Positions 23,703-33,639 of a DNA stretch of 64,000 bases are shown piece after piece. Made by a program: the position numbers and the translations under genes. Position 1 is the stretch's first letter. Each line of letters starts with the position of its first letter. The notes below the pieces were generated by a model. The model was not told the DNA's origin. It did not search any database and saw nothing but the letters and a program-made list of their open reading frames with translations. Source of the stretch: Ryuthela nishihirai (lineage: Eukaryota; Arthropoda; Arachnida; Araneae; Heptathelidae); assembly GCA_038380435.1 (NCBI GenBank), contig JAWZYU010000010.1, positions 46,410,135 through 46,474,134 on the forward strand, in the 5' to 3' direction.

Positions 23703-24002
23703 CGTGGAGAGTTTTGCGGAGATAAATCTCAACAATGGCCCAACTGGGACTCGAACTCGGGAACTGCAGATTACGAGCCTGGAGCACTACCGACTGAGCA
23801 CCTCATCCCCATTCTACAGGAGTTGTGCAGAAGATCCATACTATGCGCACTTTAAAGACGGCTTTCGATGGCTTTCAGGGGAGATATCCGTATATCCCCT
23901 GTCCAGTAGATTCCCTTCCCAATTTTCTCTGAACCACTGTGGCCTGACCATTTAGCCCATTATGTGCAAAACTGCCGTTCAGAGGTAAAACAGCTCAACC
24001 CA
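23703..24002. mobile_element. SINE1 copy 4, chimaera of two orientations
   Basis: Positions 23703-23812 are the tRNA head in minus orientation (B box complement GGGACTCGAAC, then 'GACTGAGCACC'). Positions 23813-24002 are the body and tail in plus orientation (ending GAGGTAAAACAG-CTCAACCCA). The two halves therefore face opposite ways, as after inversion of the 5' half. Confidence 0.82.
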
Positions 24003-24589
24003 AGAAGTTATATCCTCTTTGATTTCTCTTTCCTTTCCAGGAATCATTTGAATCTTCTATTTCATCGTATGAAACGGTGACTTGTTGCATTGAATCAAGC
24101 AAGATTATCAGTTGGTGTTGGGGTGTCGGTCATTTCCAAAGCTAAACAATGACGCACATCTTTACTACAATAATGATAAGTTTACGAAAAGCTAATCCTA
24201 AACTGACTGACGCTGGCAATCCCAGCTTGTAAGCGGAGAGAACGAATTACAAAACTCGGAAGTAGGGCGTAACCTTCTGATACTGAAGTTTTGAAGATAA
24301 CAACCTGCAAAAGGCAATCATATACGATAAAGGCGGTCTTGGTGATAAGATAAATTCACTTGCAAATTTCCTATTAAATGTGCAAATTATTATATTTCGT
24401 AACACGAAAGAGAAGGCAAAGTCGTTTCTCACAACCCTTTATAGGTAACTGAGAAATGAGAAAAAAGTGTATTTGAGAAATTGTTACGATTTAAATGAAA
24501 TAAATTGTATCCTATCACGTTTATCACGTGTCAGGGAGTGAACCAAAGGGAAAAATCATCTGCTGAATTTCAACTTTGACAACGGATTG

Positions 24590-24973
24590 GGGGCGGGGGT
24601 GGCTCAGTCGGTAGCGCGCCAGGCTCGTAATCTGTAGTTCCCAGGTTCGAGTCCCAGTTGGGTCAGCGTTATTTATCTCCGCAAAATTCCCCGCCCTGCC
24701 CACGGTCAGTAGGGGACACCGATGGGCTTGGAAAGGCCGCCGTCCGTCGGATGGGACGTTAAACCGTGGCCCCGTGTGCAGGAGAGCCATACCCTGTGCA
24801 CGTTAAAGAACACGCTGGATGGCCTTGACGGGAGACTACCATCTGTCTCCCAACAGCTGTTCCAGTGGGTCCCCTCCCCCAATTTTCTCTGAGCCTTCGG
24901 GGTCCATGTGACCTGGCCATTTAGCCCATGGTGTGCAAAAAAGTGCTGCTCAGGGGTAAAACAACCCAACCCA
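24590..24973 (+). mobile_element. SINE1 copy 5, reference full-length copy
   Basis: 384 bp flanked by an 11-bp target-site duplication ACAACGGATTG (24579-24589 and 24974-24984). The head has a perfect RNA polymerase III A box TGGCTCAGTCGG (24600-24611) and B box GGTTCGAGTCC (24644-24654). The anticodon-loop equivalent is CTCGTAA, which matches tRNA-Thr(CGT). The body holds 'TGTGCACGTTAAAGAACACG', and the end is AAAACAACCCAACCC. Open frames through it are not genes. Confidence 0.93.
24600..24654 (+). promoter_or_regulatory. Internal pol III promoter (A and B boxes) of SINE1
   Basis: A box 24600-24611 and B box 24644-24654 match the tRNA consensus exactly. This copy has the best-preserved promoter of the family in the window. 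Confidence 0.85.
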
Positions 24974-24984
24974 ACAACGGATTG

Positions 24985-26079
24985 ATAATCGTTGTGTTCG
25001 TGGCCGGATCTATAGTGGACCGGATCTAACATTGCCCCCTCCCCTCTGAGAATACTAATAAGGAAAACGGAGATATAAAAAATATTAAACTAATTCATAT
25101 TTGACGCATTTTTCAACAATCATTTTAATGACCTTTTAAACGAAGGGGAAAATATTACATTGGAATGGAAACCAACACCCCCCCCCCTCCCTTTTATTTT
25201 TTCTAGATCCATGCCTGATTGTCTTCGAAGGACAGGGAGCAGACTGCCACGGGGAGCAATATAATTTTAAACATCGAACAGGAAAAATACGGTATAGCTC
25301 CAATTTTCATAACGGCATGGGTGTCGGCAGGCGTGGAGAAGGAAAAAGGACAGTTGCCCACTCCATGAAAAAAACTGATTGAAAAATTAATATATGTTGA
25401 ATAACACACAGGTTGTACCAAAAATTTATGTTTTCTCTCCAACGTAACCTTGAATTTTATCATTTTTCCGGCATTATATCATTTATTTTAATTCATTAAT
25501 ATTAAAGAACTTTTACACCCACCCACCCCCCTTTTTTTTTTCGTTTTATTTTCAGGCATCCTTAGTGGTATTGTGGTATGACGTATGCATGATTGCTGTG
25601 TTCACTACTGCGTTCGTTAATGAACGGTTCCACCTAAATATTTCTATAACGAAGATTAATTTGTTACTTGCGCCCGCCTACCCCCCGGAAAAATTCTTAC
25701 ACATGGGCAGAAAATCGCCCATGTGTAAGAATTTGGTGTTCCGGGAACTCTAAATTTGCGTATGTCGGAAATTACCATAAGTGTGTGAATTTGTCACATT
25801 ATATACTTTGATGGCATTCTATAGGTAGTGAAAATATTTTAATATCGACAACTGCCTAACATACTTTATATTTTAATGGTGGCAAGCTAAAAAAAGAGTA
25901 GAGTAAACACTGTTTATAAAAAGCAATAAACATATTTATTACAATTCAACTTAGCAGCCTTAATTTCTAGTGTTGACTTGCTCATGTAAAGTGAGGAGAG
26001 TAGTGGTAGAATGCTGGCTTAATTATTTGATGGTGATGAAGAACATGATGCTGAATTGTGTTACTTTTCCCTGAGAGGT
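24985..26079. other. Unassigned region with polypyrimidine tract and perfect hairpin
   Basis: A C-rich run at 25179-25196 followed by 'TTTTTTCTAGATCCATGCCTG' complement-like ends may be the terminus of a non-autonomous DNA transposon; related words occur near 38.46 kb in inverted orientation. A perfect hairpin lies at 25691-25708/25717-25734 (18-bp arms, 8-nt loop). No gene supported. Confidence 0.45.
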
Positions 26080-26480
26080 ATTCTTTTGCATAAGGTGGGC
26101 TAAATGGCCAGGTCATAAGGACCCTAAAGGCTCAGAAGTTCATTTCCAAAGCTATACAATGACGCACATCTTTACTGCAATAATGATAGGTTTATGAAAT
26201 AGGGGAGGGGACACATTGAACAGCTTTTAGGAAACGTATGGTACTCTCACATCAAGGCTATTTTGTGTGTCTAGCGTGCACAGAATATGACTCTCCTGTA
26301 CACATGGTCACGACTTAAGGTTCTATCCGTTTACAACGGCCTTTCTAAGTCGAAAGATATTTTCTAGCCGAGGGTAGGGTGTGTTTGTGGTAGGAGGTTA
26401 ACAGGAGATAAATCTCAAAGTTGGAATAATTAAGACTCGACGCTGGGAACTATAGTTAATTGTCATGAGGCTCTTATGGT
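26080..26480 (-). mobile_element. SINE1 copy 6, old, with foreign 60-bp patch
   Basis: Degraded minus-oriented SINE1. Within the body, between 'GGCTCAGAA' and 'GGGGAGGGGAC', about 60 bp (26140-26200) is not SINE1. It matches 24129-24189 in the same orientation with only a few mismatches. Confidence 0.75.
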
Positions 26481-26985
26481 AATTTCTGACATAAGTAAAA
26501 TTGAATTTGGAACTCATAATCTGACACTCCTTGATTCAAGTTCCAACTTTGCTAGCTTTCAAATTTTCTCCGCTAACCAGCACTCTACCCTAAAACCAAA
26601 TATTCCTGATTGTTGTCGTTATGATAACCTATTCATTTACAGCTATATATTATTTAGGCTCAGGAACCCAAAGTGTATATATTTCGTAAGCTTAATTAGA
26701 ATCCAATGATATTCTCTCTTGAAGCTTAAATATTCTTCTTGAAATGTTAAAACATTTGATAAATTTTTTTTGGAAGATAACATCGAAATTAGTCATTAGT
26801 CTTCACTTTCGCATGTTCTTAAAGTTTATATATTAATGAAAAACGACGTTACCTAAATTTTGGCAACCAGCTTACTTTAAAGCTACCTAATAAAAAGAAC
26901 AAGGGATTATCTCAGAACTTTAAAAAATTTTGTTTTAGATAAAATTCATCCCTGCGGCCTTTCTTTCAGAAAGAAAATTACTGTT
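26481..26985. other. AT-rich spacer
   Basis: Nothing recognised. A plus open frame at 26476-26709 shows no domain. Confidence 0.4.
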
Positions 26986-27004
26986 AGAGAAGAAATTTGC
27001 AATG

Positions 27005-27068
27005 CAAGTAAAATTGCGACTCGAACTTGAGAATACCAGATTGCAAACCTGACGCTCTACCCATAGAT
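27005..27068 (-). mobile_element. SINE1 head fragment, split by a hAT element
   Basis: The minus-oriented tRNA-like head ('GCGACTCGAACTTGAG...GCTCTACC') runs up to the hAT insertion at 27069. A few pyrimidine-rich bases after 27699 are consistent with the other side of the same head. Confidence 0.5.
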
Positions 27069-27691
27069 CAGGCATGTCAAACTCGTTAACCACCGAGGGC
27101 CATATTAAGTATTATATATTAAATCGCGGGCCGCAAAACAAAAAAAAAAACAAATGGAAATAAAGATGAAGCATAGCTTTTATTATAAACAAACCAATAC
27201 ATACAAAATAATAACACACAAAATATAAACATATTAAAAAATACATATGTATGTAGGAAAGTTTTTTTTTTCAATTTAACGTTATTTAAATTAAATAATA
27301 TCATCTTTTTTTTTTGAAGAAACTTGACAACGTTTTTCATTAACCAAATCTTCAAAATTTGGTTGAATTTGTTGAGCTGTAGTTATTTTTAAAAATGCTT
27401 GCACATGCTTGTCTGTTAATCTTGATCTTTCCGCAGTTTTATTATTTTTCAAAGTGGAAAATAGTTGTTCGCACAAAATAGTTGTTCGCAATTCTACGAT
27501 CGGGCTCCGACATATACATTTATGCGCAATAGTTTCCCTTATATATAAATGGAAATGTTTTCTGAAATACGTTTATTTAATTCATGTACCGTGTACGTAC
27601 TTATAATTTTAATTAAAGAATCCAGTGTTGTCAAAAGTTAAAAAAACCTATTGGTTATCAATCTTGGCGGACCGCGTGTTTGACATGCCTG
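27069..27691 (-). mobile_element. hAT deletion derivative, 623 bp, with 8-bp TSD
   Basis: The terminal inverted repeats start CAGGCATGTCAAACTCG on the left and, complemented, CAGGCATGTCAAACACG on the right. They are flanked by an 8-bp duplication CCATAGAT (27061-27068) / CCATAGAC (27692-27699), one mismatch. Length and TSD size are as expected for hAT. Only the 3' part of the transposase remains, so the copy is non-autonomous. It is inserted in a SINE1 head. Confidence 0.9.
27291..27491 (-). pseudogene. hAT transposase C-terminal (dimerisation) fragment
   Basis: Reads CEQLFSTLKNNKTAERSRLT, then DKHVQAFLKITTA, then FEDLVNEKRCQVS. This is the characteristic C-terminal hAT block ('CEQxFSxxKxxKxxxRSRLTDxHxxxxL'). 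The catalytic core, BED finger and most of the dimer interface are absent. Confidence 0.88.
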
Positions 27692-27699
27692 CCATAGAC

Positions 27700-28043
27700 C
27701 AATCTCTTCCCCCACACAAGAGGGAGGTCATTATTTCGATTGTTTGGAGTGTTTGTTATACGCAAGAGCAAAGTGCATCTACAGTATATTGCACTAAATA
27801 TGATAAGGAACTGTTAGAATAGACCTTTAGCAAGTCTGGATCTAAAACAAAACAAATTGCAGTGGGGCGGAGAGGCAAGATCGTACTGAAATAAACCGGA
27901 ACGCTATCCCGGTATACATTTTTCGAAAAGATTTGCCATCCTTACCCTAGATCTGGCTTGGGCCTTGGTAACTGCACCTGTAGTAACGTAAAGAGTAACA
28001 GGTGAGACTATGCAGTTGACTTTTTTTCCATTCTCATACATCA
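27700..28043. other. Spacer
   Basis: No element or gene recognised apart from a possible residue of the SINE1 head next to the hAT insertion. Confidence 0.4.
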
Positions 28044-28425
28044 TAGGTTGGGTTGTTTTACCTCTGAGTGGCACTTTTTTGCACACTATGAGGTAAATGG
28101 CTAGGTCACAAGGACCCCGAGGGCTCAGAGAAATGTGGGGGGAGGGCACCCACTGAACAGCTGTTAGGAAGCAGTCTATTCATAACTTTCACATTTCCTG
28201 CCAAACGTTTCGTCATGTAACGCATCTCCAATCATATATTTCACAATTACTTGAGGCGCCACAGCGCCTCTAAATAGCAAAGGGATTAATACTGCTCCAT
28301 TCCAGCCAGAGATCCGATCTCTCGTCAAGCGAATTCAGTGTGTTCTTTAACATGCACAGGGTATGGCTCTCCCACACAATGAGCCACGGCTTTACGTACA
28401 GCAGCCTTTCCAAGTCCATATCACT
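28044..28425 (-). mobile_element. SINE1 copy 7 with foreign 145-bp patch
   Basis: SINE1 tail and body at 28044-28170 and again at 28319-28425, minus orientation. The part between (about 28172-28318) replaces a short body segment. It matches 30918-31062 in the same orientation ('TTCATAACTKTCACATTTCC', 'GCCACAGCGCCTC', 'AATAGCAAAG'). Confidence 0.8.
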
Positions 28426-28828
28426 CATCAAGATCATCAAGATCATCAGATCACTCATCAATTAACAAACCAATGATTATGAGAATTGTCAAAGCATCAA
28501 CTGCACAACCACATAGTCTGTCCTCTTGCCACTTATACTATGCATTTTTTTCTTCTTCTTCCATGGCCGGATTAAAAATTTTTTGATCCCCAGCCAATTC
28601 TAAGAATGATTCCTCCTTCCCACCCACATGATCAGTGCCAAGTTATGTATATGTAATTAACAGGAACAAATTTGGTGCATGAGCAATTACCCGCAACAGT
28701 AACAAAAATTTAATATTCAAATTTTTGTTTTGAGAGTAAAAAGATTTGAGCAATTTCCTAAAGTTATTTTTTTTCATTAATAAAATGAATCCTCAAGCAT
28801 GTGCTTGCCATAGAGATCCAACTGGAGC
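28426..28828. other. Spacer
   Basis: Short ATCA-rich run near 28425-28460, then AT-rich sequence. Nothing recognised. Confidence 0.4.
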
Positions 28829-29985
28829 CTGTTACTTCAATAACACTGGTTTACAAAGTTTTTATAACATGAACAATTGTAGCTGCCTTTAACTATTTTC
28901 TAAGTATTGATTTCTGATCTGGACTTAAAAAGTGGCTAGCAGGTCACGTTTTTATGTTATTGATCAATTTGACTCTTATTAAGATCTTCCTATACCAACA
29001 CCTCCAGGCAACTGGGAGGATACCGTGTTCTGGAGGCAACTGGGAAGATATCATGTGTGCGGGAAAACCATATATAGATATTTTACAGTTGTGGCTGGCA
29101 ACACTGATTGCCAAGTGGGAGAAAACTTGTAACAGTAACCTAACCTCAAACCGCAATTCTTGTTGTTTTCATTGTAGGAGGAACACGTGCTTTACGTTGA
29201 AGAGTGAATTTTAGCGTTTAAATGGTGCAAAGGTAGCGTCGTGGATGTGTTACATGTGCCAGAAAAGTTTTGTTATATGTGTGGAAATTATATTTCAAAA
29301 TCCCATGGTCGTTCTTTGACAAAGATTGTGAATAAAGCTTATAAAGTGTATTTTGGATGTCATATTGGAGATCAGGACAAAACATGGGCTCCACATGTGT
29401 GCTGCATTTAGTGCTTTGTTGGCCTGAGTGAATGGTTGAGAGGTAAGATAAAATTCATGCCCTTTGCAGTTCCAATAGTTTGCGGTGAGCCAACTAGTCA
29501 CTTGCATGATTGCTATTTTTGTTTGACTAATGTGTCGCGCTTTAAAAGAAAAGAACAAAAGCAAAATGCAATATTCAAATGTGCTTTCAGCCATAAGGCC
29601 AGTTTCTCATGGAGATCTTCCTATACCAATACCTCCAACCAATTTGGTGGAGATGGATTCACATTCATCAGAGGAAGATTTTGAGGCAATACAAATCCTG
29701 ATCCTACATAATCCCTAAATATGTTAGAGGAATCTCATCTAATTCAGAAAAAATGAACTAAATGATCTTGTTCGAGACATAGGACTTTCCAAACAATAAG
29801 CTGAGGTTTTAGATTCAAGACTTCAAGAGTTGAATCTTCTGGTCAAGGGTACCAGAGTTTCTCTGCTCAGAAAAAAAAATTGGCTTTATCTGCTTATTAC
29901 GAGATGCAAGATGGTTTGTGTTTCTGCATAGATATTTCAGAGCTGAAGGAAGAAATTTGAACTCACAAAGTTGCAAAACCCAAGT
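28829..29985 (+). mobile_element. Uncharacterised coding repeat, copy 2 (3'-truncated)
   Basis: Plus-strand copy matching copy 3 from the lead sequence (TTTTTATAACATGAAC near 28.86 kb) to about 29985, inside the region encoding 'DISGLMEEI'. Everything downstream, including the Asp-rich core and C-terminal block, is missing. Several frame shifts are present in the N-terminal coding part (from about 29222). Confidence 0.8.
29222..29960 (+). pseudogene. Repeat-encoded protein of unknown function, copy 2 remnant
   Basis: Shows the KFCYMCGN cysteine pair, the Q/GDQDKTWAPHVCC block, the FAVPIVxxEPTSHLHDCYFC block, and then the 'NDLVRDIGLSKQ' and 'SRLQELN' block in shifting frames. It corresponds to roughly the first half of copy 3 and ends before the putative catalytic region. 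Confidence 0.7.
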
Positions 29986-30805
29986 CACTATTTTTACATG
30001 CTAAAAATATTAATTTCAGGAATTGCAGATATTTGAAAGCTAGTGTTATATACGGTTGCGCGAATAGGCCATTAACGTTTACATATAGGGGTATGAGAGA
30101 TTTGTACTAGTTGGAGGATTACATATAGAAACTCTTCTTTAAAATTAAGAGAAATATCTCGCATATTTTAGTTTTAATATTTTTCTTCTTTTTATCTCCC
30201 TTTAAAACGTTAAAATTTTGAATGATAGAAATTTCGGAATTAGTTATTTTATTAAATTCTTTGCTTTATAAATTATTGATATGAGCACGATGGAAAATAT
30301 TAATAATGTAATATATTGAAAATATTGCTTTTAATGTTCATTTATGTATTTTTAATCTGCCAACCCCCGTGTGCAAGTTTTGAATTCTTATGGTGTTGTG
30401 AATTTCCAAAAATATCTTGTAAGCAGTTATATTGTAACATAAGTATTATAATTGGAAATAAAGACTACTACTACATTCAGATTTGTCACTCTTTTTATTT
30501 TATTTTATTTTTTTTTGATAATTTTTTTCATTGGGATCTTTCTCAAAATATTTAAAATATTTCCTTCCTTAAAAGTGAGCCAATCCTTGGGATACGGTCG
30601 GATTGACCTGCCCGGACTTCTGTGCAGAAAATCTCTATATATCCTGCTAGTCTATCTGTGACGATTTACATTAGATCTCATTTTATACAAAAAAAAAAGC
30701 TTTTATGTGAAAAATTAATTTTTTGTGAATTTTTCTTTATTACTACTTTCTGCAATCAGGGGCTGATTTGGAAATGGGCCTAAAACTAAATATAATTTGG
30801 GGTAC
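29986..30805. other. AT-rich spacer
   Basis: No coding frame with recognisable features. Overlapping plus frames at 30316-30661 are Phe/Ile-rich translations of AT-rich DNA. Confidence 0.4.
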
Positions 30806-31640
30806 TAGAAATATCTTTATATTAGTTATATCCTGCCAAATGTTTGGGAGGACATATATTTTTCCTCTCCAATGGCAACTTTTGCAATTGCTGCCAAAAG
30901 TTTGGCACGAAACAGTCCGTTCATAACTGTCACATTTCCTACCAAAAGTTCGGTCATGGAACGCATCCCCATTCATAAATTTCACAATTACTCAAAGCTG
31001 CCACAGCGCCTCCAAATAGCAAAGGAATTAATCCTGCTCCATACCAGCCAAACACCCGATTTTTTCAACCCATCACGGCGTACACAAAAACAGCAGCTAG
31101 TGCAAAATTTATGACCAATCGGTAAAGTATCTTGGGAATTGCAGGGAGTCGAAATACGCCGTTAAGTGTTTTTCAACAGTTTGCATGCACTGACGTCGCT
31201 TATTCTAAAGAGAAACACATCTATAATTATCCGGGCGCTTGTTGAGTCGTCCGTTCTGACACACCTATAACTATATACTAGGTATATCCTGCCAAACGTT
31301 TGGCATGAAACATCTGTACATTCATAACTTTTCCGCCGGCAACGTATTAACTCCATTCATAACTCTTTATCGATAATGTACTACTCCATAAGGTAGGCGA
31401 CTGCAGCACCCCCAGAAATTTCGGACACTTGCAATAATATTAATATTGCAGAGGAATTAATCCCGACTCATTGCAACTAGTAACCCGATATCTTAACCCA
31501 ACACAGCAAGATATAAGTGGGACCTCCACACTAAAGTTTGGACTGATTGGTCAAGTACCTGCGGAATCACAGGGAGCCGAAAATTTCCCTCACTAATGAT
31601 GTCACCATTGACGTACAAAAAACGCGTGTCTGCCCGCCCT
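30806..31640. repeat. Two diverged tandem copies of an unknown ~460-bp repeat
   Basis: Segments 30820-31160 and 31280-31600 share ordered landmarks: 'TATATCCTGCCAAA', 'TTTGGCAYGAAACA', 'TTCATAACT', 'AATTAATCCYG', 'ACCCGAT', 'TTGGTCAAGTA/ATCGGTAAAGTA' and 'GGAATYRCAGGGAG'. A third partial copy sits inside SINE1 copy 7 at 28.17 kb. It contains the palindrome GCCAAACGTTTGGC. It is not recognised and open frames are unconvincing. Confidence 0.6.
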
Positions 31641-32685
31641 TTCGTTCACCCGTCCGGAAAGGCTTATTATACGTTTTTTTTTTACCCATTGGCCTTCAAA
31701 AATACTTCTGTGGTGTATTAAACTGTTAGGTTAAAAGGAGATATAAAGGTTCCTTTATATATGAGGGTAATTATTTATATTAATACGGGTAATTATTCCA
31801 AGTAATTATATATTAATATAAGTAATTATTCCAAGTAATTATATAATTCCCAAGGTAATCATTCCATTATATACGAGGTACGATTCCATTATATACGAGG
31901 GGTAACGAGTAAATCAGCGGAGTAATACAGAGTAATTTTTCCGCAGTTTACTAAACCATAATTATTCTTTTATCTGTTGTTTTAACATTGCATAGAACTT
32001 TCAAGTTCACCACTTCGTGAAAATCGTACTTTTATTTTTCAATTACCTTTTGGTAACTGAAACCAAAATACGGTGGTTTCTTTATTTCTGAAATAAATAC
32101 TCCATGTCATATGAAAAATAGTTTTAATTTAAATGTATATAAAATGCATTCTTAATGTAAATTCCAAAAACATATAAAAGGTGTTTTTTACACAGTTTCA
32201 AAGAACGTAGCATAACTTAGAAAAATGTATATACATAGTGATTGGTTTTGGTGATGCACTTGATGTAAATTTTTAGATTTTCCGGAGAAAGTCTTGTATA
32301 ATTCTTGGCCAATTTTTCTTTTGATTTGATTGTTTTTCTGAAAAGAAATGGAAATATCACAATGTAAGTTCTTCCATTTTGTCACTCTACAATTAAATGA
32401 ATACTAAATACATTTGAAATCGTAATGAAAACCTTTTGAAAAAATAGCACAAACTTATAATCAATGACATATTTCAGGTTTTAGAATTCGCGACGTGATG
32501 CGAATATTATAAGATATAAGTTTTCGCATTAATAAAGGGAAACATATACAGTACTTAACTATGCTTGCATTGCGAACAGGCCACAACGGAGGTAGCATGG
32601 TGTAGAGCGAAGGTGGTGTAGAGCGATGGAGCAGAGGTGCTGTCTGTGTGTGATTTTGGCAAATCTCACAAAAACTTCAGTGCTG
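31641..32685. other. AT-rich region with short local repeats
   Basis: Local direct repeats of 'TAATTATTCCAAGTAATTATA' type at 31.77-31.85 kb and 'ATTCCATTATATACGAGG' (twice, about 31.86-31.90 kb). No gene. Confidence 0.5.
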
Positions 32686-32689
32686 TAGC

Positions 32690-32875
32690 TTAATTGTTCA
32701 TCCGATGGAACTTTGGATGCCTTTACAAAATCAGAAGGTGTTCTCTTTCTGACAGAGAAGGAAGGGGGGAATTTAATGGAGATAAATCTCAATGCTCACA
32801 TTTGGGACTCGAACCTAGGAACTGCAGATTACGTGATTGGGCACTACCAACTAAGCAAACCCCAACCCCGGATTG
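32690..32875 (-). mobile_element. SINE1 copy 8, head fragment
   Basis: Minus-oriented: 'GAGATAAATCTCAATGCT', B box complement GGGACTCGAACC, 'AACTGCAGATTACG', and the end of the tRNA-like head near 32870. The 3' body is unrecognisable. Confidence 0.75.
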
Positions 32876-33299
32876 GATCTCACAGCATTAAGCATATGAG
32901 ACCACAAACTAATGTGGATTTATTTCTGAAAGTGACGCTTAACTATTTCTGTACGCTATCTCTGTCAGAGTTATTGTTTTCATTGGGATTATCTCCCCTT
33001 TAAAATTTCTATTCCAGTATTTTTTTTTGTTTTGTGTTAAACCCTCATTTAATCGAACTATGGAAGGTAAAAATAAAGCCCCTTGAAGTGGCAATAAAGA
33101 ATCACGCAAGTTTGAGTTTTAGGCTGAAAAGATAGTGATTTTAGGCATATTACGAGTACAATGGTCATATCAACTGGTCGGCTTCATTTAGTATTCGTGT
33201 AGCACACAAAGCGTCCTATGAGCGTACTAAAGTATCCATTGATGAGTAAAGTCTGCTCCTAGTAATTTGTGCAGTTATAATTCAGGGTGTGAGCCAAAG
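32876..33299. other. Spacer
   Basis: Nothing recognised. Confidence 0.4.
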
Positions 33300-33535
33300 T
33301 AACTTAGATCGTAAAATAGAGCCAATAATAACAATGGGAGTAGAACTAACCATATTGTTTCGGACATCTATGAAATGATCAACCCATCTAGCCATGGCAT
33401 AAACCTCACCTTAAATACCCTGCAATTTTTATCCCCGAATCCATTCCATCTTTTTTCTTGTTACATTAGATATCGATTGTCTGACTGAACTCTCGCTTGT
33501 TATTTTCTCTAACAGCTTTCTCTGCTCTGCCAGCC
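33300..33535 (-). mobile_element. RTE-like LINE copy F, internal fragment
   Basis: Diverged minus-strand fragment matching the linker region of the LINE (equivalent to coding for the AVRQHN to NDDRC interval of copy C). Landmarks are 'ACAATGGGAGTAGAACTAACC', 'CCATCTAGCCATGGC' and 'CTCTGCTCTGCCAG'. Confidence 0.75.
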
Positions 33536-33639
33536 GGGCTCAGTTTCAGACTTTTTTAAAAGTATTCTTGTGAAAAATCTATTAATTTATTGTTTTTAGC
33601 TTGTACTTTAAAACAAGAAAAAAGGGTTATTGTTTTACA

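Noticed and set aside
24706..25032. 108-codon minus-strand open frame
   Set aside because: It lies almost wholly within SINE1 copy 5; the same frame recurs in copies 10 and 11 (37566-37828, 38064-38372), so it reflects the repeat and not a gene.
28425..28462. CRISPR-like or microsatellite array (repeated ATCA/GATCATCA words)
   Set aside because: Only a short imperfect simple repeat without spacers, in a eukaryotic context.
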